A stretch of 24,476 bases of DNA from a virus. The notes under the pieces are model-generated. The model searched no databases. It was not told the DNA's origin and was given only the letters and a program-made list of their open reading frames with translations. Within the stretch, counting starts at the first letter, position 1; each line of letters starts with the position of its first letter. Shown piece by piece: positions 7,109-13,878 of the stretch. The position numbers and the translations under genes were made by a program. Location: the IMG/VR virus record IMGVR_UViG_3300029908_000143, positions 1 to 24,476 of that record; one strand, 5' to 3'.

Positions 7109-8932
7109 TCATCCGCCAGTCAACATCTGCAAAGCGTTCTGCCCCGCGCCGACCGTCGTCTGCGAAAGCGTCTGAGCAGCCTGTGCCGACTTATTCGCTG
7201 TGTCGGATGCTTGCTGTATCATTTCAGCCTTCTGTTGGTTCTCCATCTGCTGCGCGCGCGCAGCACGAACCTTCTTCACAAAGTCGGCGTCGTTAACAAT
7301 AGTCGGAGGAACACCAAGCATGTCGAAAGCTTCATCAATGAAGGTATCAACCGCCAACTTGTCCTTCGCGTCTGGGTAGACGGGAACAAGATTACCAATC
7401 AATGCCGCTGCACGCTCCATCGAGCCAAGCGCAGAAGCGCGTTGCGCAAGAACAAGTGTCGAGCAGAAGTCGAAACCAATAGCTATATTGTTTAAGCTCT
7501 TCGGCATCGGGTCGATCATATTCTTTCTCTTCATAATAGAGAAAATGCGCTTCAATTTAGGGCGTAGATTTTCAGTAATAAGATTCTCAACGACTGGTCC
7601 AAGAACCTGTAGAGCCTCTTGCCGCCTAGCATTGATTTCCGTCGCCGACCTCTGATCCCCCTGTAAATTAGAAATCGTCATGAAAATATCTTTGAAAAAA
7701 CCAGTCTCGATTCTCTTCTGTATCTTCTCGATATTAACCGCCAACGCATTCACATCTGGATTTACATTATAAATCGAACGCATGCCATTGTGTGCATCAA
7801 GACCAGGCATAAACGTAACGTGACCAGGTAATCCACTTGATGGCATATTTTTCAGCTTCTCGTCGGCAATCAACGGTGGATTCGCCATTTTCTCAATAGC
7901 TTCCGCCATGCGTCGCGTCATAACCTGAAGCTGCTTAACGTCAGGCATGACATCCATACCCTGAGAACGCCCATAGGCATCATTACCCTGTGTAGCCCAA
8001 CGTGACGCGCTGAAAGGCTGATCCCAGAAGCCGCGAACAGACAGGGGCTGTTTTCCAGCATCTGCATACATCCAGTAAACTTCACGCCAAGGAAATCCGC
8101 CGGGAAGTTTCCAATCCTTATTCGTCCCTACCGCATAGTTTGGCTCGATTGCGTGAGCGATAATATGCTCCGTCTGCAAGCCCGCCCCCTTCCCGCTCCA
8201 TAATTGCTGAATCTCTTGACTCACGTTATCAATACCGAAGAAATCAACCATCTGCGCCGTACTCATAAGAACCAGACGATACAGGCTCGTTACGCGATTA
8301 GACGCATCAACATCCAAATAATACTCTCCCACACAAGGAACGTGAACGCGGATGACGCTTTCATCATCTTCATAAATAATAGCGGGCGACGTTCCGTATG
8401 CCGATATATCCTCGCATTCCTGAACGAACTGATTATAAAAATTCGATATGCTCAAAACCCCATAAATACGATTCTCAGTTTCCTCAATCCACTTACGCGC
8501 ATCCGCATCAAGAGAAATACCTTGCATCAACGGAATGATCTTAAACCAAGGAGCAGAAGGCTTTGCAAGGTTGCTCGCCAATCCGCCCGCGCAATAACGC
8601 AGTGCGAGCGTGGCTGTAGGATCGACAATCGCGCTATTGATAGGGATGCCGCGCATCATAGAATTCGGCGTAGGCAACCCACCAGAACCCTGCGTGATAA
8701 ATAGAGAACGGCGCGGCGCAATATACCTAGCCACGTCATTCCAATTCGTACTCCACCACGTCTGTCTCCAAGCATAAAGTGACAATAGTTTGCCCGACAA
8801 ATGATCGCTCATCGACTTCCAGACAGCCTCTTCCATAAGTGGCTTGCTCTTACCAGAAGCCGTTGCCGCCTGTTCAGCTAGGAGTTTAGGCGAGGCCTTC
8901 TCATAATTGGCGATTTCATCTGCAACTGACAT
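7109..8932 (-). CDS. Portal protein (podovirus head-to-tail connector)
   Basis: This 607-residue protein matches the bacteriophage head-to-tail connecting protein family (PF12236). Signature segments are 'W...WNDVARYIAPRRSLF' (about 60-78) and 'DPTATLALRYCAGGLASNLAKPSAPWFKI' in the order D104 to I132 (family: 'D.T...A...LA.GL...L..P..PWF.L'). Further on come 'VGEYYLD.D..NRV..LYR' and a 'MTRRMAEAIEKMANPP' helix. It would form the ring-shaped portal through which DNA enters and leaves the capsid and on which the terminase docks. The ATG at 8932 is chosen over TTG and GTG codons upstream because GGTGG precedes it. It begins one base after the stop of the small upstream gene. Length is normal for the family. 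Confidence 0.92.
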   Translation of the reverse strand: MSVADEIANYEKASPKLLAEQAATASGKSKPLMEEAVWKSMSDHLSGKLLSLYAWRQTWWSTNWNDVARYIAPRRSLFITQGSGGLPTPNSMMRGIPINSAIVDPTATLALRYCAGGLASNLAKPSAPWFKIIPLMQGISLDADARKWIEETENRIYGVLSISNFYNQFVQECEDISAYGTSPAIIYEDDESVIRVHVPCVGEYYLDVDASNRVTSLYRLVLMSTAQMVDFFGIDNVSQEIQQLWSGKGAGLQTEHIIAHAIEPNYAVGTNKDWKLPGGFPWREVYWMYADAGKQPLSVRGFWDQPFSASRWATQGNDAYGRSQGMDVMPDVKQLQVMTRRMAEAIEKMANPPLIADEKLKNMPSSGLPGHVTFMPGLDAHNGMRSIYNVNPDVNALAVNIEKIQKRIETGFFKDIFMTISNLQGDQRSATEINARRQEALQVLGPVVENLITENLRPKLKRIFSIMKRKNMIDPMPKSLNNIAIGFDFCSTLVLAQRASALGSMERAAALIGNLVPVYPDAKDKLAVDTFIDEAFDMLGVPPTIVNDADFVKKVRAARAQQMENQQKAEMIQQASDTANKSAQAAQTLSQTTVGAGQNALQMLTGG

Positions 8933-8933
8933 A

Positions 8934-9188
8934 TCAGTTACCACCAAGCGTCTGCTTCGCCATATTTATCGTGGAATCAGAAACACCCTGACCGCCATTC
9001 TCCAATGTCCCACCATAAGCCGCCCCCATAGCGTTTTTCTGACTTGCAGCATTAGCCGCAACAGAAGACGACGCCAACGTGGCTGGCGATGCCATAGGTG
9101 GAGCCGCAGGAGGTGCTTTTGGCGTAGCCCCACCACCAAACCCAAGGCGGGAACAATTCATAATGCCGTGACAGCGCAAGTTAAACAT
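8934..9188 (-). CDS. Small Gly/Ala/Pro-rich protein upstream of the portal
   Basis: This 84-residue low-complexity protein has 'GFGGGATPKAPPAAPPMASP' in the middle and ends in 'TLGGN'. Podoviruses of this group often encode a small glycine/proline-rich protein with an ending such as 'TLLG' or 'TLGG' beside the portal or head-tail genes. The resemblance is compositional, so the role is unknown. The first ATG (9188) lies just after a CCCCA/TGGGG hairpin whose distal G-run is the only ribosome-binding candidate. An in-frame ATG at residue 10 is the alternative start. It ends one base before the portal ATG. Confidence 0.6.
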   Translation of the reverse strand: MFNLRCHGIMNCSRLGFGGGATPKAPPAAPPMASPATLASSSVAANAASQKNAMGAAYGGTLENGGQGVSDSTINMAKQTLGGN

Positions 9189-9193
9189 GGATA

Positions 9194-9210
9194 CCCCATA
9201 AAATTTGGGG
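9194..9210 (-). promoter_or_regulatory. Hairpin over the ribosome-binding region of the pre-portal gene
   Basis: CCCCA and TGGGG form a 5-base stem with a 7-base A/T loop. On the minus strand the second arm (TGGGG) ends five bases before the ATG at 9188, and is the only purine-rich sequence there. The stem could therefore mask translation initiation of the small gene and, by coupling, of the portal. The inverted repeat is seen directly and its effect is inferred. Confidence 0.35.
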
Positions 9211-9267
9211 ATAGTTTAGCAAAACTAGAGCTGCAGGGATATTAGACCAAGGTATAGGGCGATTAGC

Positions 9268-9678
9268 TCATATATTACGATACAGTATCACATGCGTCTT
9301 CTTGTACCCAAACGAACTCATCAGCTTCTCCCAACCATGGCGGCATTCAATCTGTGATCTCGAACAACCCATCGAACGACCCCAAGCCTCAATCTGCTTA
9401 ACGAACCCAGCCCAATCCTTCGCATGAATTCCCGTCGCGCAGATAAATCTCAAAAACCTCGCATGGGGATATTCGTTAATCTCGGTAATACATAAACCTG
9501 TCACCTCATCCCCCTCACGCGCAATCCACAGAAACCACGCGCCGTCGCTAATAAACCTGAGCGCATCATCAACCAGCCACTTCCCATCCGATCTCCTGCA
9601 TGCAGAAATCAACTTCGGTATAATAAACCACTGCACTTCTTCAATGTCGTCTCGCCTAACGAGTGTGAGTGTCTTCAT
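9268..9678 (-). CDS. GNAT-like phage protein
   Basis: This 136-residue protein has the look of the small GNAT-like acetyltransferase proteins found near head genes in podoviruses. An N-terminal strand-helix ('LTLVRRDDIEEVQWFIIPKL') is followed by a strand pair ('AWFLWIAREGDEVTGLCITEI'), a second pair ('ARFLRFICATGIHAKDW'), a helix ('FVKQIEAWGRSMGCSRSQIEC') and the ending 'FGYKKTHVILYRNI'. The closing 'lGf....v.y.k.l' is typical of GNATs. The acetyl-CoA loop (Q/RxxGxG/A) is not clearly present, so activity is uncertain. The ATG at 9678 is chosen for its near-perfect GGAGGAAAG directly upstream. It overlaps the preceding gene by 23 bases. Confidence 0.7.
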   Translation of the reverse strand: MKTLTLVRRDDIEEVQWFIIPKLISACRRSDGKWLVDDALRFISDGAWFLWIAREGDEVTGLCITEINEYPHARFLRFICATGIHAKDWAGFVKQIEAWGRSMGCSRSQIECRHGWEKLMSSFGYKKTHVILYRNI

Positions 9679-9901
9679 CTTTCCTCCATTGCTCTCTAAT
9701 ACGCTCATCATCGACTTTCTGGTCAGCTTCGTCCTTCTGCTGCGCAGCAACCCCATCCCAATACCCCATGCGGGTATATTCGCTCGTTGTTTCAGATGGC
9801 GGTGGCGACCAAGAATACCCAGCTTCAAACCCATGGTCGTAATCATAGTCACCACCAAAAGCAGGGGCAGCAACAATCAAAAACATCAAAACATATTTCA
9901 T
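9656..9901 (-). CDS. Small exported protein in the packaging operon
   Basis: This 81-residue protein starts MKYVLMFLIVAAPAFGG, a convincing short signal peptide with likely cleavage after AFG. No lipobox Cys is present. The mature part is Tyr/Asp-rich at first ('DYDYDHGFEAGYSW'), then proline-containing, and ends in a strongly charged helix. It overlaps the TerL gene by 4 bases (ATGA) with AAGGAAG upstream, so it is co-translated with TerL. Function is unknown; an exported protein in this place could act in the periplasm during lysis or exclusion, but nothing proves that. Confidence 0.7.
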   Translation of the reverse strand: MKYVLMFLIVAAPAFGGDYDYDHGFEAGYSWSPPPSETTSEYTRMGYWDGVAAQQKDEADQKVDDERIREQWRKDEDTHTR

Positions 9902-11457
9902 GTGCTCTTCCTTATGTGCTCGTCAGACAATGGATCGTAAAATCCAGTAAAGCCACTCCCGCTCCTACGCCTGCTATTAAACGCCTCATAGTGGTCACTC
10001 GGAACTACGTTGAACGCGAACGAAACAGCCAGAGCGTCCGCTTTATCAGGAGAAACACCAAGTCGTTTCTTCATATCAGCCTTCTTTTCCAGCAAAATAC
10101 AATCATGCCCGTCCTTCATCGCATAACCATACTCAACAGCCGTCAATTCCTTCGCCAACTCCGCATCATCAGGTATCGCCCCACCAGCCAACCAGTCACG
10201 CATACGACCATAGATTTCGGCTCGTTTGTTATAAAAACGAACAGCGCCATCAACCATAGAGCTATCAGAATCAGCATTCGCTCCAAACTGCACCTCAAGC
10301 ACAGGCTGTTTCAACATTCTTAGTCGATCTACAACACCGCCACCAACACCGCCGCCGTCTACCATGATTGCATCTGGCTTATACATCGCTGCCAGATCAA
10401 TAATCCTCTGCGCAACCGCCATCGTATCAGCGCCGCGCATCATAACCCAAGGAATCGTTCTCGCATCTCTACCACGGCGCACTACAATTACCGTAGCATC
10501 CGCGCCGAACCTTCCTACGTCACACGAAATCACGCAAGGGTCGTGAAAATCATAATACGCTTCCCTCTTTCGTGCAGCTTCAACAATATCTCCACCAATA
10601 AACTGAGAATTCCCACTCCGAGGAAACACACCGCGCACACGAACACGAAAGAAATCGCTATCTTCCCCATAATCCTCTCTCCATTCCTCAATCTGCTGCT
10701 TATTCGTGATCTTTACAGTACGACTATCAACCGTCGTGCATATCCACCGATGCTTCATCGTCGTAAAACACTCGCTAAACGCCCCAGTGTTTCGCGTCGG
10801 GTTGCCGAAAGCGTGCATGTGAGGCTCTCCATCGGTAAGACCCCCTTCAGCGACTTTCCAGATGATGTCTGGCACAGCTGAGGCCTCGTCGAAGATGTAG
10901 AATGGCGTCGAATTTGCTGCGTGAAGTCCAGCGAAAGCTTCGCTTTGTTCTTCGCGGCAAGTTATCGCATCACACCGCCATGTCTCAGAGAAATCATTAT
11001 GATAAATTCTTAGTGCGCCCTTGCCCGTGTTTATCGTAAACCAGTTTCCCGTAACACATATGTTGGTCCATTTATTTAATTCGCTCCAAGTTTTTGATTC
11101 AAGCTGCGTACTCGTGTTCGCTGTAACAACACCTTTGCAGTGTGGGCGCGTTGACATTGTCCACAATATAATCCACGCAGTCATTGCCGACTTGCCCACC
11201 CCATGACCTGATGTTGTTGCCATCCGGATAGCTGGAACTGCCGCGCTACCATCGAAGCCGCGCTTTTTTACTTCTTCGCCAAGACGGATGAGATATTTCG
11301 ATGCCCATTCATCAGGCCCTCCAAATCCCTTTAGCATATTCCCATCCCAAGGAAATGCCCACAGCACAAAACCAAGAGGATCATTATAAAATTGTGCGAC
11401 TTCTTCGGCCAGTGAATTGAATGTTCGCCCTCCGTAGGTGCATGGATATACGCTCAT
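9898..11457 (-). CDS. terL: Terminase large subunit
   Basis: This roughly 519-residue protein has both terminase domains. The positions here count from an upstream in-frame ATG at 11478. The ATPase has Walker A 'SGHGVGKSA' (90-98) and Walker B 'FYIFDEAS' (193-200). The RNase H-like nuclease has D320 in 'SCDVGRFGAD', D374 in 'IMVDGGGVGGGVVD' and a third acidic site in 'DKADALAVSF' (D478/D481). It cuts concatemeric DNA and pumps it into the prohead through the portal. The start at 11457 (MSVYPC) is preferred since GGAAG sits close before it, whereas the ATG at 11478 has no good site. It lies downstream of two small genes and the promoter at 12139-12167. Confidence 0.93.
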   Translation of the reverse strand: MSVYPCTYGGRTFNSLAEEVAQFYNDPLGFVLWAFPWDGNMLKGFGGPDEWASKYLIRLGEEVKKRGFDGSAAVPAIRMATTSGHGVGKSAMTAWIILWTMSTRPHCKGVVTANTSTQLESKTWSELNKWTNICVTGNWFTINTGKGALRIYHNDFSETWRCDAITCREEQSEAFAGLHAANSTPFYIFDEASAVPDIIWKVAEGGLTDGEPHMHAFGNPTRNTGAFSECFTTMKHRWICTTVDSRTVKITNKQQIEEWREDYGEDSDFFRVRVRGVFPRSGNSQFIGGDIVEAARKREAYYDFHDPCVISCDVGRFGADATVIVVRRGRDARTIPWVMMRGADTMAVAQRIIDLAAMYKPDAIMVDGGGVGGGVVDRLRMLKQPVLEVQFGANADSDSSMVDGAVRFYNKRAEIYGRMRDWLAGGAIPDDAELAKELTAVEYGYAMKDGHDCILLEKKADMKKRLGVSPDKADALAVSFAFNVVPSDHYEAFNSRRRSGSGFTGFYDPLSDEHIRKST

Positions 11458-11521
11458 AACAATCTTCCGTTTCTCCATCCATTGCGAGAAAGATAATCAC
11501 ATAAAGTTGTTATAGGGGCGC

Positions 11522-11650
11522 TCATTTCGCCGCACTCGCTATCTTCCTCAACCACTCGCTCACAGACAACGACATCTTCCCAGCCTTAGCCGCAATATCA
11601 GCCTTCTCCTTCGTCGTAACACGAAGCTGTATCAGTTCATTTCGTTCCAT
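11522..11650 (-). CDS. Small MobC/ribbon-helix-helix-like protein
   Basis: This 42-residue protein starts MERNELIQLRVTTKEKADI and ends in 'GKMSLSVSEWLRKIASAAK'. The pattern 'I.LRVT..EK..I...A...G.S.SEWLR...' is that of small ribbon-helix-helix or MobC-type DNA-binding proteins. The ATG at 11650 is chosen because GGAAGG lies upstream and the earlier in-frame start would run through the Arg/Gly shadow of the previous gene. It overlaps that gene by 14 bases. As a small DNA-binding protein next to TerL it could regulate the operon or assist packaging. Both are inference. Confidence 0.65.
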   Translation of the reverse strand: MERNELIQLRVTTKEKADIAAKAGKMSLSVSEWLRKIASAAK

Positions 11651-12110
11651 TTTTATTAACCTTCCGACATGCCTTCCGAGATGCCTTCCGTGAAACCTTC
11701 CCCTTAACCTTCTGCGTAAACTTCTTATCATATTCCTGAAGCCCATCCAAAATACGAGACTTTATTTCTAACTCAACAAGCTTCGCACCCACCCTCTCAT
11801 CAATATCCCTTATCATCCCATCAAAGGATTCAATCTTTAACTGCATCCCGTTCAACGCATTGATCGCATGATGCCAATTCGCCTGATGCATCTCATTTAT
11901 CGTCTCAAGAAAAACACGGTCTTTTTTCTGCCCCAAGATAAGTTCAGCCATTCCGTCTTGAATGCATGATACAACCTCAACTTCTATTGGATTTACACCA
12001 TACATAGACACATGAGGTACATTAACTTCATTCGCAGAATCATCAGTATCTGTCACAATCATCTTAGGCGCATACATAGATCGCATCATATTCCCTAAAA
12101 ACTTAATCAT
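11637..12110 (-). CDS. Hypothetical protein between TerS-like and TerL genes
   Basis: This 157-residue protein is unrecognised. The N-terminal third is mixed ('VNVPHVSMYGVNPIEVEVV'), residues 60-130 look helical and could form a coiled coil, and the last 25 residues are extremely basic. That tail contains a repeated 4-residue unit (SRKA, SRKA, CRKV) encoded by a 12-base tandem repeat. The tail may bind nucleic acid. It is the first gene after the minus-strand promoter at 12139-12167. GGGGTA upstream of the ATG can serve as ribosome-binding site. A packaging accessory role is possible from position only. Confidence 0.65.
   Translation of the reverse strand: MIKFLGNMMRSMYAPKMIVTDTDDSANEVNVPHVSMYGVNPIEVEVVSCIQDGMAELILGQKKDRVFLETINEMHQANWHHAINALNGMQLKIESFDGMIRDIDERVGAKLVELEIKSRILDGLQEYDKKFTQKVKGKVSRKASRKACRKVNKNGTK
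11660..11703. repeat. 12-base tandem repeat (about 3.7 copies)
   Basis: On the plus strand the units are CCTTCCGACATG, CCTTCCGAGATG, CCTTCCGTGAAA and a partial CCTTCCCC. It encodes the basic tail repeat of the minus-strand gene ending at 11637, and its first unit also supplies the GGAAGG ribosome-binding site of the next gene. Such in-frame minisatellites can change copy number by slippage. Confidence 0.7.
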
Positions 12111-12138
12111 TTCTGTACCCCAAATTTATTCGTCACTA

Positions 12139-12167
12139 ATCCTACCGTATGTCACCACAGAAGTCAA
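12139..12167 (-). promoter_or_regulatory. Sigma70-like promoter for the packaging/head operon
   Basis: On the minus strand TTGACT (12162-12167) and TAGGAT (12139-12144) are separated by exactly 17 bases and lie about 29 bases before the ATG at 12110. This is close to consensus (TTGACA-17-TATAAT). It would transcribe the 157-residue gene, TerL, portal and possibly all head genes, but not the TerS-like gene, which lies upstream of it. Confidence 0.7.
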
Positions 12168-12287
12168 CGCGGGTTTTCTAAAAAATCTACAAACCAGAAG
12201 TGTCATTACAAAAGTCGTGCCGGCGTTTCCGCGTCATGAGGACATATACAGTTTTCGGTCTGTCGAAAAACCCCCACCTCCCCTGTT

Positions 12288-12310
12288 GTAGCTTCGCTTC
12301 GCGAAGCTAC
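12288..12310 (-). terminator. Hairpin at the end of the TerS-like gene
   Basis: GTAGCTTCG and CGAAGCTAC form a perfect 9-base stem with a 5-base loop (CTTCG), overlapping the stop codon of the minus-strand TerS-like gene. On the minus strand a TTTTT run follows only about 20 bases later, after a G-rich stretch, so it is not a textbook intrinsic terminator. It probably ends or stabilises the TerS message. The remaining bases of this gap (12111-12287) hold the operon promoter and nothing else I can identify. Confidence 0.5.
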
Positions 12311-12771
12311 TTAAGCCTCGATCCGCGCCTCGCGCTTGTCCTCGTCGATAGCACAGGCGAAGGCTCAGACTCTACCACGCTATAGCTAACCTCTGGCAAT
12401 GCCTCACCTCTAGACAACGCCACACGCCTGCGCCCCTCTAGTAATGCCGCCTCTGTTTCGACCGAAACGGAAACTTTAGCATCAACGTGCTGGACAGCCC
12501 TGCCAACCGTCCGATCTAACATCCGCTCCCGCTCAACCGCGCAGTCGAGATCATCGCCAGCCTTGAGCATGTTAGCTATTTGTATTAGGACGATTGCAGA
12601 CCAACTTCCCAGTTTGTCGAGGCGGGCGGGGTCGGCGGCGATAGCGAGTATTTCGCTAGGCGAATAACGCTCCATGAGAGCAGTCGCAACATCGCCCTGT
12701 GTGGCAAATACAGAGGGCTTGCGACCGTTTGGATTTCCGGACACTCCCGGGAGCCAGTTAGGGTTAGCCAT
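12307..12771 (-). CDS. Putative terminase small subunit (NPNGR-type)
   Basis: This 154-residue protein begins with 'MANPNWLPGVSGNPNGRKP', the N-terminal motif shared by many phage and transposon proteins of the DUF5681 kind, often annotated as terminase small subunit. The helical core includes 'ERERMLDRTVGRAVQHVDAK', reminiscent of TerS ('DR..GK...K.E'). The tail is Ser/Arg-rich. TerS binds the packaging site and hands DNA to TerL, which lies two genes downstream. Unlike nearly all neighbours it has no recognisable Shine-Dalgarno (TTTTTCAT before the ATG), perhaps because the IS200-type element lies only about 60 bases upstream. The TerS assignment is an inference from motif and position. Confidence 0.65.
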   Translation of the reverse strand: MANPNWLPGVSGNPNGRKPSVFATQGDVATALMERYSPSEILAIAADPARLDKLGSWSAIVLIQIANMLKAGDDLDCAVERERMLDRTVGRAVQHVDAKVSVSVETEAALLEGRRRVALSRGEALPEVSYSVVESEPSPVLSTRTSARRGSRLK

Positions 12772-12830
12772 ATGAAAAACAAATGTTAACGACTGTACTG
12801 ATTAATGATTGCCTAAATTTTGAGCAAAAG

Positions 12831-13268
12831 TCAACCACAAATTAACTTGATGGCTTGAGGCGAGTCATCTTGATTCTCGATGTACTTCTTTACCATCTGC
12901 TCTGTCACCGCACCAACAGTGCAGCAGAAGTATCCTTGTGACCACAAGTGACTTCCCCAGTACCGCTTTTTCAGTTGTGGAAACTCTCGCTGTAGCCGAT
13001 ACGAGCTTTTACCCTTCAGATACTGCGCCATTTTCGCGGGGGAAAGGTGACTAGGCGCACTTATCAGAACGTGCACGTGATTCGACCTCACATTCCCGCT
13101 CACAACACTCATTTCATTCTCGCTGCATATCTGCCTCAGCAAGTCTCTCAGCCGTAATCCCACATTCCCTCTCAGAACCGCATAGCTGTACTTCGTTTTC
13201 CATACAAAGTGGTACTTCAGCTCCAGTACCGTATGGGCTCCTCGGTCATATCTATCTTTCCCAAACAT
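12831..13268 (-). mobile_element. tnpA: IS200/IS605-family Y1 transposase (TnpA)
   Basis: This 145-residue protein is complete and of normal length for an IS200-type transposase. It has the HUH motif H64-V-H66 ('NVRSNHVHVLIS') and the catalytic tyrosine Y129 in 'VTEQMVKKYIENQ'. The start 'LELKYHFVWKTKYSYAVL' and 'YWGSHLWSQGYFCCTVG' are also typical. Such enzymes cut and rejoin single-stranded DNA at hairpin-marked ends without terminal repeats or target duplication. No TnpB partner is present, so this is an IS200-like solo element. All key residues are intact, so it could be active. AGGGAG precedes the ATG. Confidence 0.92.
12849..12869 (-). repeat. Candidate right-end palindrome of the IS200-type element
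   Basis: GATGGCT and AGTCATC on the plus strand form a 7-base imperfect stem with a 7-base loop inside the 3' end of tnpA. IS200-type elements have imperfect palindromes near each end that TnpA binds. The exact cleavage site cannot be fixed here. The bases from 12772 to 12830 between TerS and tnpA hold no gene. Confidence 0.3.
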
Positions 13269-13279
13269 TCACCCACTCC

Positions 13280-13298
13280 CTTGATCTCAAAACTCAAG
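13280..13298 (-). promoter_or_regulatory. Hairpin upstream of the tnpA start
   Basis: CTTGA and TCAAG form a 5-base stem with a 9-base loop, whose edge touches the AGGGAG ribosome-binding site of tnpA. IS200 transposase messages are known to hide their ribosome-binding site in a stem, so this could be the equivalent. The stem is short, so confidence is low. Confidence 0.3.
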
Positions 13299-13342
13299 CT
13301 TTCTTGGCTTTAATATCAAAAGAGCTAGCTAAAGGCTAATTC

Positions 13343-13354
13343 CGCCTAAAGGCG
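13343..13354. repeat. Candidate left-end hairpin of the IS200-type element
   Basis: CGCC-TAAA-GGCG is a tight stem-loop about 75 bases before the tnpA start, in the context GGCTAATTCCGCC, with no coding sequence around it. Left-end palindromes of IS200-type elements occur at about this place. The outer boundary of the element probably lies a little beyond, but cannot be fixed without an empty-site comparison. Confidence 0.4.
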
Positions 13355-13469
13355 AAGGTTTATACCCGACCAAGTGGAAATGAAACTGCCTATTTTACAA
13401 TCGTTACGTTTCACACTGTGGAACTGATTCAACATAATAATCAAAACAAAACATGAACGAACACTTAAC

Positions 13470-13499
13470 AATTGTTCGCAAAGGCGTTTGCAAACAATT
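13470..13499. repeat. Inverted repeat, operator- or iteron-like
   Basis: AATTGTTCGCAAA (13470-13482) and TTTGCAAACAATT (13487-13499) match as an inverted pair at 12 of 13 positions around a 4-base centre. The same 13-mer recurs at 13706-13718. This is a probable binding site for a dimeric DNA-binding protein, or a cruciform-capable site. Confidence 0.7.
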
Positions 13500-13695
13500 A
13501 CCATTAATTATTCATCTTTACAATCAATGGGATAGTGGGTGTTTTGGGGGTATTTTTAATTGATTTCCGAATCTCAATATAAAATAAAATATAAAAGTGC
13601 CTTATAGTGGGGGGGAGAGAGAGTAAAGGGTATATTAAAAAAAATATATATTAAATAAGAATAGATACGATTTGTCCTTTGTTTAGTGGGCTTAG

Positions 13696-13718
13696 AATTG
13701 TTTACAATTGTTTGCAAA
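13696..13718. repeat. Third AATTGTTTGCAAA copy fused to a perfect palindrome
   Basis: AATTGTTTACAATT (13696-13709) is a perfect palindrome. It overlaps by four bases AATTGTTTGCAAA (13706-13718), which is identical to the minus-strand reading of the site at 13487-13499. Recurrence over 200 bases of noncoding DNA suggests a common binding protein. Confidence 0.7.
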
Positions 13719-13763
13719 GCGGATACCGACAATTAAAAAACATCGCGCACAATGCGTGGTCTA

Positions 13764-13790
13764 CCTAACCTAGCCAGCGGGGTTTTTTAT
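13764..13790 (+). terminator. Weak candidate intrinsic terminator
   Basis: AACCT and GGGGTT can form a 5-base stem around GCCAGC, followed directly by six T residues and ATTG. It would stop plus-strand transcription entering from the AT-rich region before the early promoter. The stem is short, so the call is tentative. Confidence 0.3.
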
Positions 13791-13833
13791 TGCCCCTATC
13801 CATCTGATACTATCTGATAGACATATTTTGTTG

Positions 13834-13862
13834 TTGACTTAAACCTATCCATTAGATATAGT
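13834..13862 (+). promoter_or_regulatory. Sigma70-like early promoter
   Basis: TTGACT (13834-13839) and TATAGT (13857-13862) are separated by exactly 17 bases and lie about 46 bases before the first early gene. This is the best plus-strand promoter in the window and probably drives the small early genes. Operator-like repeats overlap the -10 and lie upstream of the -35, implying repression or activation by a phage or host factor. Confidence 0.75.
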
Positions 13863-13878
13863 GTTTATATCGATGGAT
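13847..13878. promoter_or_regulatory. Operator-like inverted repeat over the early promoter
   Basis: ATCCATTAGATATA (13847-13860) and, inverted, TATATCGATGGAT (13866-13878) are mirror copies apart from one extra base. They cover the -10 and the transcription start. A direct copy, ATCCATCTGATA, sits at 13798-13809. A bound protein would block the promoter. Confidence 0.55.

Noticed and set aside
8204-8704. 166-residue plus-strand open frame
   Set aside because: It is antisense to the portal gene, has no ribosome-binding site and an Arg/Ile/Asn-rich low-quality composition.
9787-10323. 178-residue plus-strand open frame
   Set aside because: It is antisense to TerL and the small exported protein; its composition is that of a complementary-strand shadow.
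11651-11746. N-terminal Arg/Gly-rich extension of the small MobC-like gene
   Set aside because: It is the shifted reading of the 12-base repeat in the upstream gene; the ATG at 11650 has its own GGAAGG.
13529-13616. G-runs considered as a G-quadruplex
   Set aside because: Only three closely spaced runs of three or more G are present; the next is about 60 bases away, so a stable three-layer quadruplex is not supported.
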